DNA from: a virus
Virus record (IMG/VR): IMGVR_UViG_3300030060_007136
Span: 1 to 25,584 of that record
Reading direction: 5' to 3' (one strand)
DNA: 25,584 bases
In this document: piece by piece, positions 24,024 to 25,584 of the stretch
How the letters are laid out: each line of letters opens with the position of its first letter
How positions within the stretch are numbered: position 1 is the first letter of the stretch
Translations under genes and position numbers: made by a program
Notes under the pieces: model-generated
Databases searched by the model: none
What the model saw: only the letters and a program-made list of their open reading frames with translations
Told to the model about the DNA's origin: nothing

Positions 24024-25562
24024 ATGCCAGCAGTCATCACCGACCAGATAAGAGTTTTAAATGCGACGAATTTCGTAAGTGGAATTTCGACGACTGATAA
24101 CAGTTATTATGTTTTCATAGGTCTACCAAATGCAACCTCAGTTGCATCTGATTGGAACTCAAATACCCCGTCACCTATTGATAATTTTGACGAACATGAT
24201 AACATATATGATACTCTAATATCTGCGAAAAAAATCACATCCAGCGACGTGTTGAGAGTGATTAGAAAAATTACATGGTCAAGTGGAACGATATATGAAA
24301 TGTATCGACCAGACTATAGTATAAACAAATTAAGTCCTCAAACAAGTTCTACTAATTTGTATAGCACCAATTATTATGTTATGAATTCTGATTTCAGAGT
24401 TTATGAATGTATATACAATGGAGCGTCTCCTTCAAATAGTGGCGGTGGTGTCATATCGCTTGAAGAACCTGTGCATACAGATTTACAACCACGTCAGGAG
24501 AGTGATGGATATGTTTGGAAATATCTTTATACTATCAAACCAAGTGATATAATAAAATTCGATAGTGCTGAATACATACCTGTACCAGATAATTGGTCAA
24601 CTAACACTGACGTAGCAGACGTAAGAAATTCTGCTGTGGACGGTAAAATAGAAACTATTGTAATTGAAGATGTAGCTAACGCTACGTATCAATTCAACGG
24701 AACCAAAAATGCAGTTCCGATAAGAGGAGATGGATCTGATGGACTGGCATCTGTCACATTTATTAATGGTAAACCTTCTGCTGTACAAGTGACAAATGGT
24801 GGTAGTGGATACTCATTTGCCACACTTGATCTTGACTCTGTGGTGACAGGTAGTGGGGCATCATTCTCTGTTATCGTCCCTCCACCTGGCGGTCATGGTG
24901 CAGATATTTACAGAGAACTTGGAGCAAACAAAGTTTTAGTATACTCACGTATTGAGAATAGTGATGTCACAAATCCTGATTTTCCTACTGGTAATCAATT
25001 TGCAAGAATAGGTATTATCGAAAATCCACAACAATTCGGTAGCACAAACCAATTGACTATTGCTTCTGCGTCTGGTGTTTATGGATTGAAATTAGTTGGT
25101 GCAGCAACCACCAGTATGTCTGTCAAGGTGGATGGTGAAATAAGACAAACAACTGGAATCGGGTCTACTGCAGTTGGTCAAATAATAGGATATGATCCAG
25201 TCACAAAATCACTACAATATTGGCAAGACAGATCCCTTGCTACCAATGATTCCTCAGGTAATAAACCTACCTATGGATACAAACTAAATAGATTCACTGC
25301 AAGCCCTGCGACAGGTGGTAGTACAAATATTGTTGTCACCACTACAGGAGGGACAGAAACCTTATCAATAGATACTGGTTTTACTGGAGTCTCTACTACG
25401 GTGAACTCACAAACATACTATTTTGGTCAAACATATAATAGTGGATTAGCAAACCCAGAGATCAAAAAATACTCTGGCAATATAATCTATATTGACCAAA
25501 GACCTGAAGTAACTAGAGCAACAAACCAACGTGAAGATATTAAAATTATCTTAGAATTCTGA
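24024..25562 (+). CDS. 8: Baseplate wedge subunit gp8, expanded
   Basis: 512 residues against 334 in T4. Two stretches match T4 gp8. The first is DGYVWKYLYTIKPSD followed by AEYIPVP (T4 has DGYVWEYLFEIPPD and EYIVVP). The second is the C-terminus IIYIDQRPEVTRA...EDIKIILEF (T4 has MIYMENRPPI...EEINILFTF). The N-terminal IYDTLISAKKITSSDVLRVIRKITWSSG region matches the T4 segment around its DMWTHMMG. gp8 dimers join the baseplate wedge to gp7 and gp10 in T4. The added sequence lies between the two conserved parts, about residues 215-470. It includes a VQVTNGGSGYSFATLDL module like those of the giant protein and a region FGSTNQLTIASASGVYGLKLVG. The gene has its own late promoter. Confidence 0.9.
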   Translation: MPAVITDQIRVLNATNFVSGISTTDNSYYVFIGLPNATSVASDWNSNTPSPIDNFDEHDNIYDTLISAKKITSSDVLRVIRKITWSSGTIYEMYRPDYSINKLSPQTSSTNLYSTNYYVMNSDFRVYECIYNGASPSNSGGGVISLEEPVHTDLQPRQESDGYVWKYLYTIKPSDIIKFDSAEYIPVPDNWSTNTDVADVRNSAVDGKIETIVIEDVANATYQFNGTKNAVPIRGDGSDGLASVTFINGKPSAVQVTNGGSGYSFATLDLDSVVTGSGASFSVIVPPPGGHGADIYRELGANKVLVYSRIENSDVTNPDFPTGNQFARIGIIENPQQFGSTNQLTIASASGVYGLKLVGAATTSMSVKVDGEIRQTTGIGSTAVGQIIGYDPVTKSLQYWQDRSLATNDSSGNKPTYGYKLNRFTASPATGGSTNIVVTTTGGTETLSIDTGFTGVSTTVNSQTYYFGQTYNSGLANPEIKKYSGNIIYIDQRPEVTRATNQREDIKIILEF

Positions 25563-25566
25563 TACG

Positions 25567-25584
25567 ATGCCACAGAACACCAAC
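25567..25584 (+). CDS. Start of next virion structural gene (3' end outside window)
   Basis: The last 18 bases read ATG then codons for PQNTN, four bases after the gp8 stop. Structural proteins of T4-like marine phages that follow gp8 often begin MPQNTNLN, so this is probably that gene. Only six codons are visible. Confidence 0.45.

Noticed and set aside
24674-24691. GTAGC-TAAC-GCTAC hairpin in gp8
   Set aside because: Five base pairs inside a coding region with no other signal. Expected by chance in this length.

Overview
The window looks like part of the genome of a marine T4-like myovirus (cyanophage or pelagiphage type). It is AT-rich and almost fully coding on the + strand. Genes overlap at ATGA, GTGA or TAATG junctions. 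A baseplate block runs in T4 order: gp25, gp6, two large structural proteins in the gp7 slot, then gp8. Two NATAAATA octamers, the form of T4-like late promoters, sit before gp25 and before gp8. The host cannot be told from this sequence alone.

Left part (1-8993): an accessory cassette of sugar- and glycan-type enzymes. It opens with the 3' part of an NAD-dependent sugar-nucleotide epimerase, followed by an SGNH-hydrolase-like protein. Next is an inverted sulfotransferase-like gene, the only minus-strand gene here, and a 2OG-Fe(II) oxygenase-like protein. Then come four full-length sulfotransferase-like paralogs (2708-3622, 3619-4557, 4554-5447, 6025-7011), interrupted by a 30-residue micro-ORF and a half-length decayed or repurposed paralog. 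The cassette closes with a NodU/CmcH-type O-carbamoyltransferase and a second SGNH-like paralog. My inference is that these genes build and decorate (hydroxylate, sulfate, carbamoylate, de-esterify) a sugar, on the host envelope or on the virion. The substrate is not visible in the sequence.

Middle (8976-10029): a near-consensus sigma70-type promoter (TTGATA, 17 bp, TATAAT) leads into a GT-A glycosyltransferase-like gene and a 62-residue acidic protein. The stop codon of the latter lies inside an intrinsic terminator, and a late-promoter octamer follows about 15 bp after the U-tract. This is a clean boundary between the accessory and virion modules.

Right part (10030-25584): baseplate genes. 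gp25 carries the EPR core motif. gp6 has a C-terminal extension with a GNPYYGPFHFHP block and a serine-rich tail. The next protein is a giant of 2757 residues with a YHYH-type domain and many repeated beta-rich modules. A 1042-residue protein reuses the same modules, and an expanded gp8 follows its own late promoter. The first codons of the next structural gene end the window. I saw no tRNA, CRISPR array or insertion sequence, and no gene-free stretch longer than about 55 bases.
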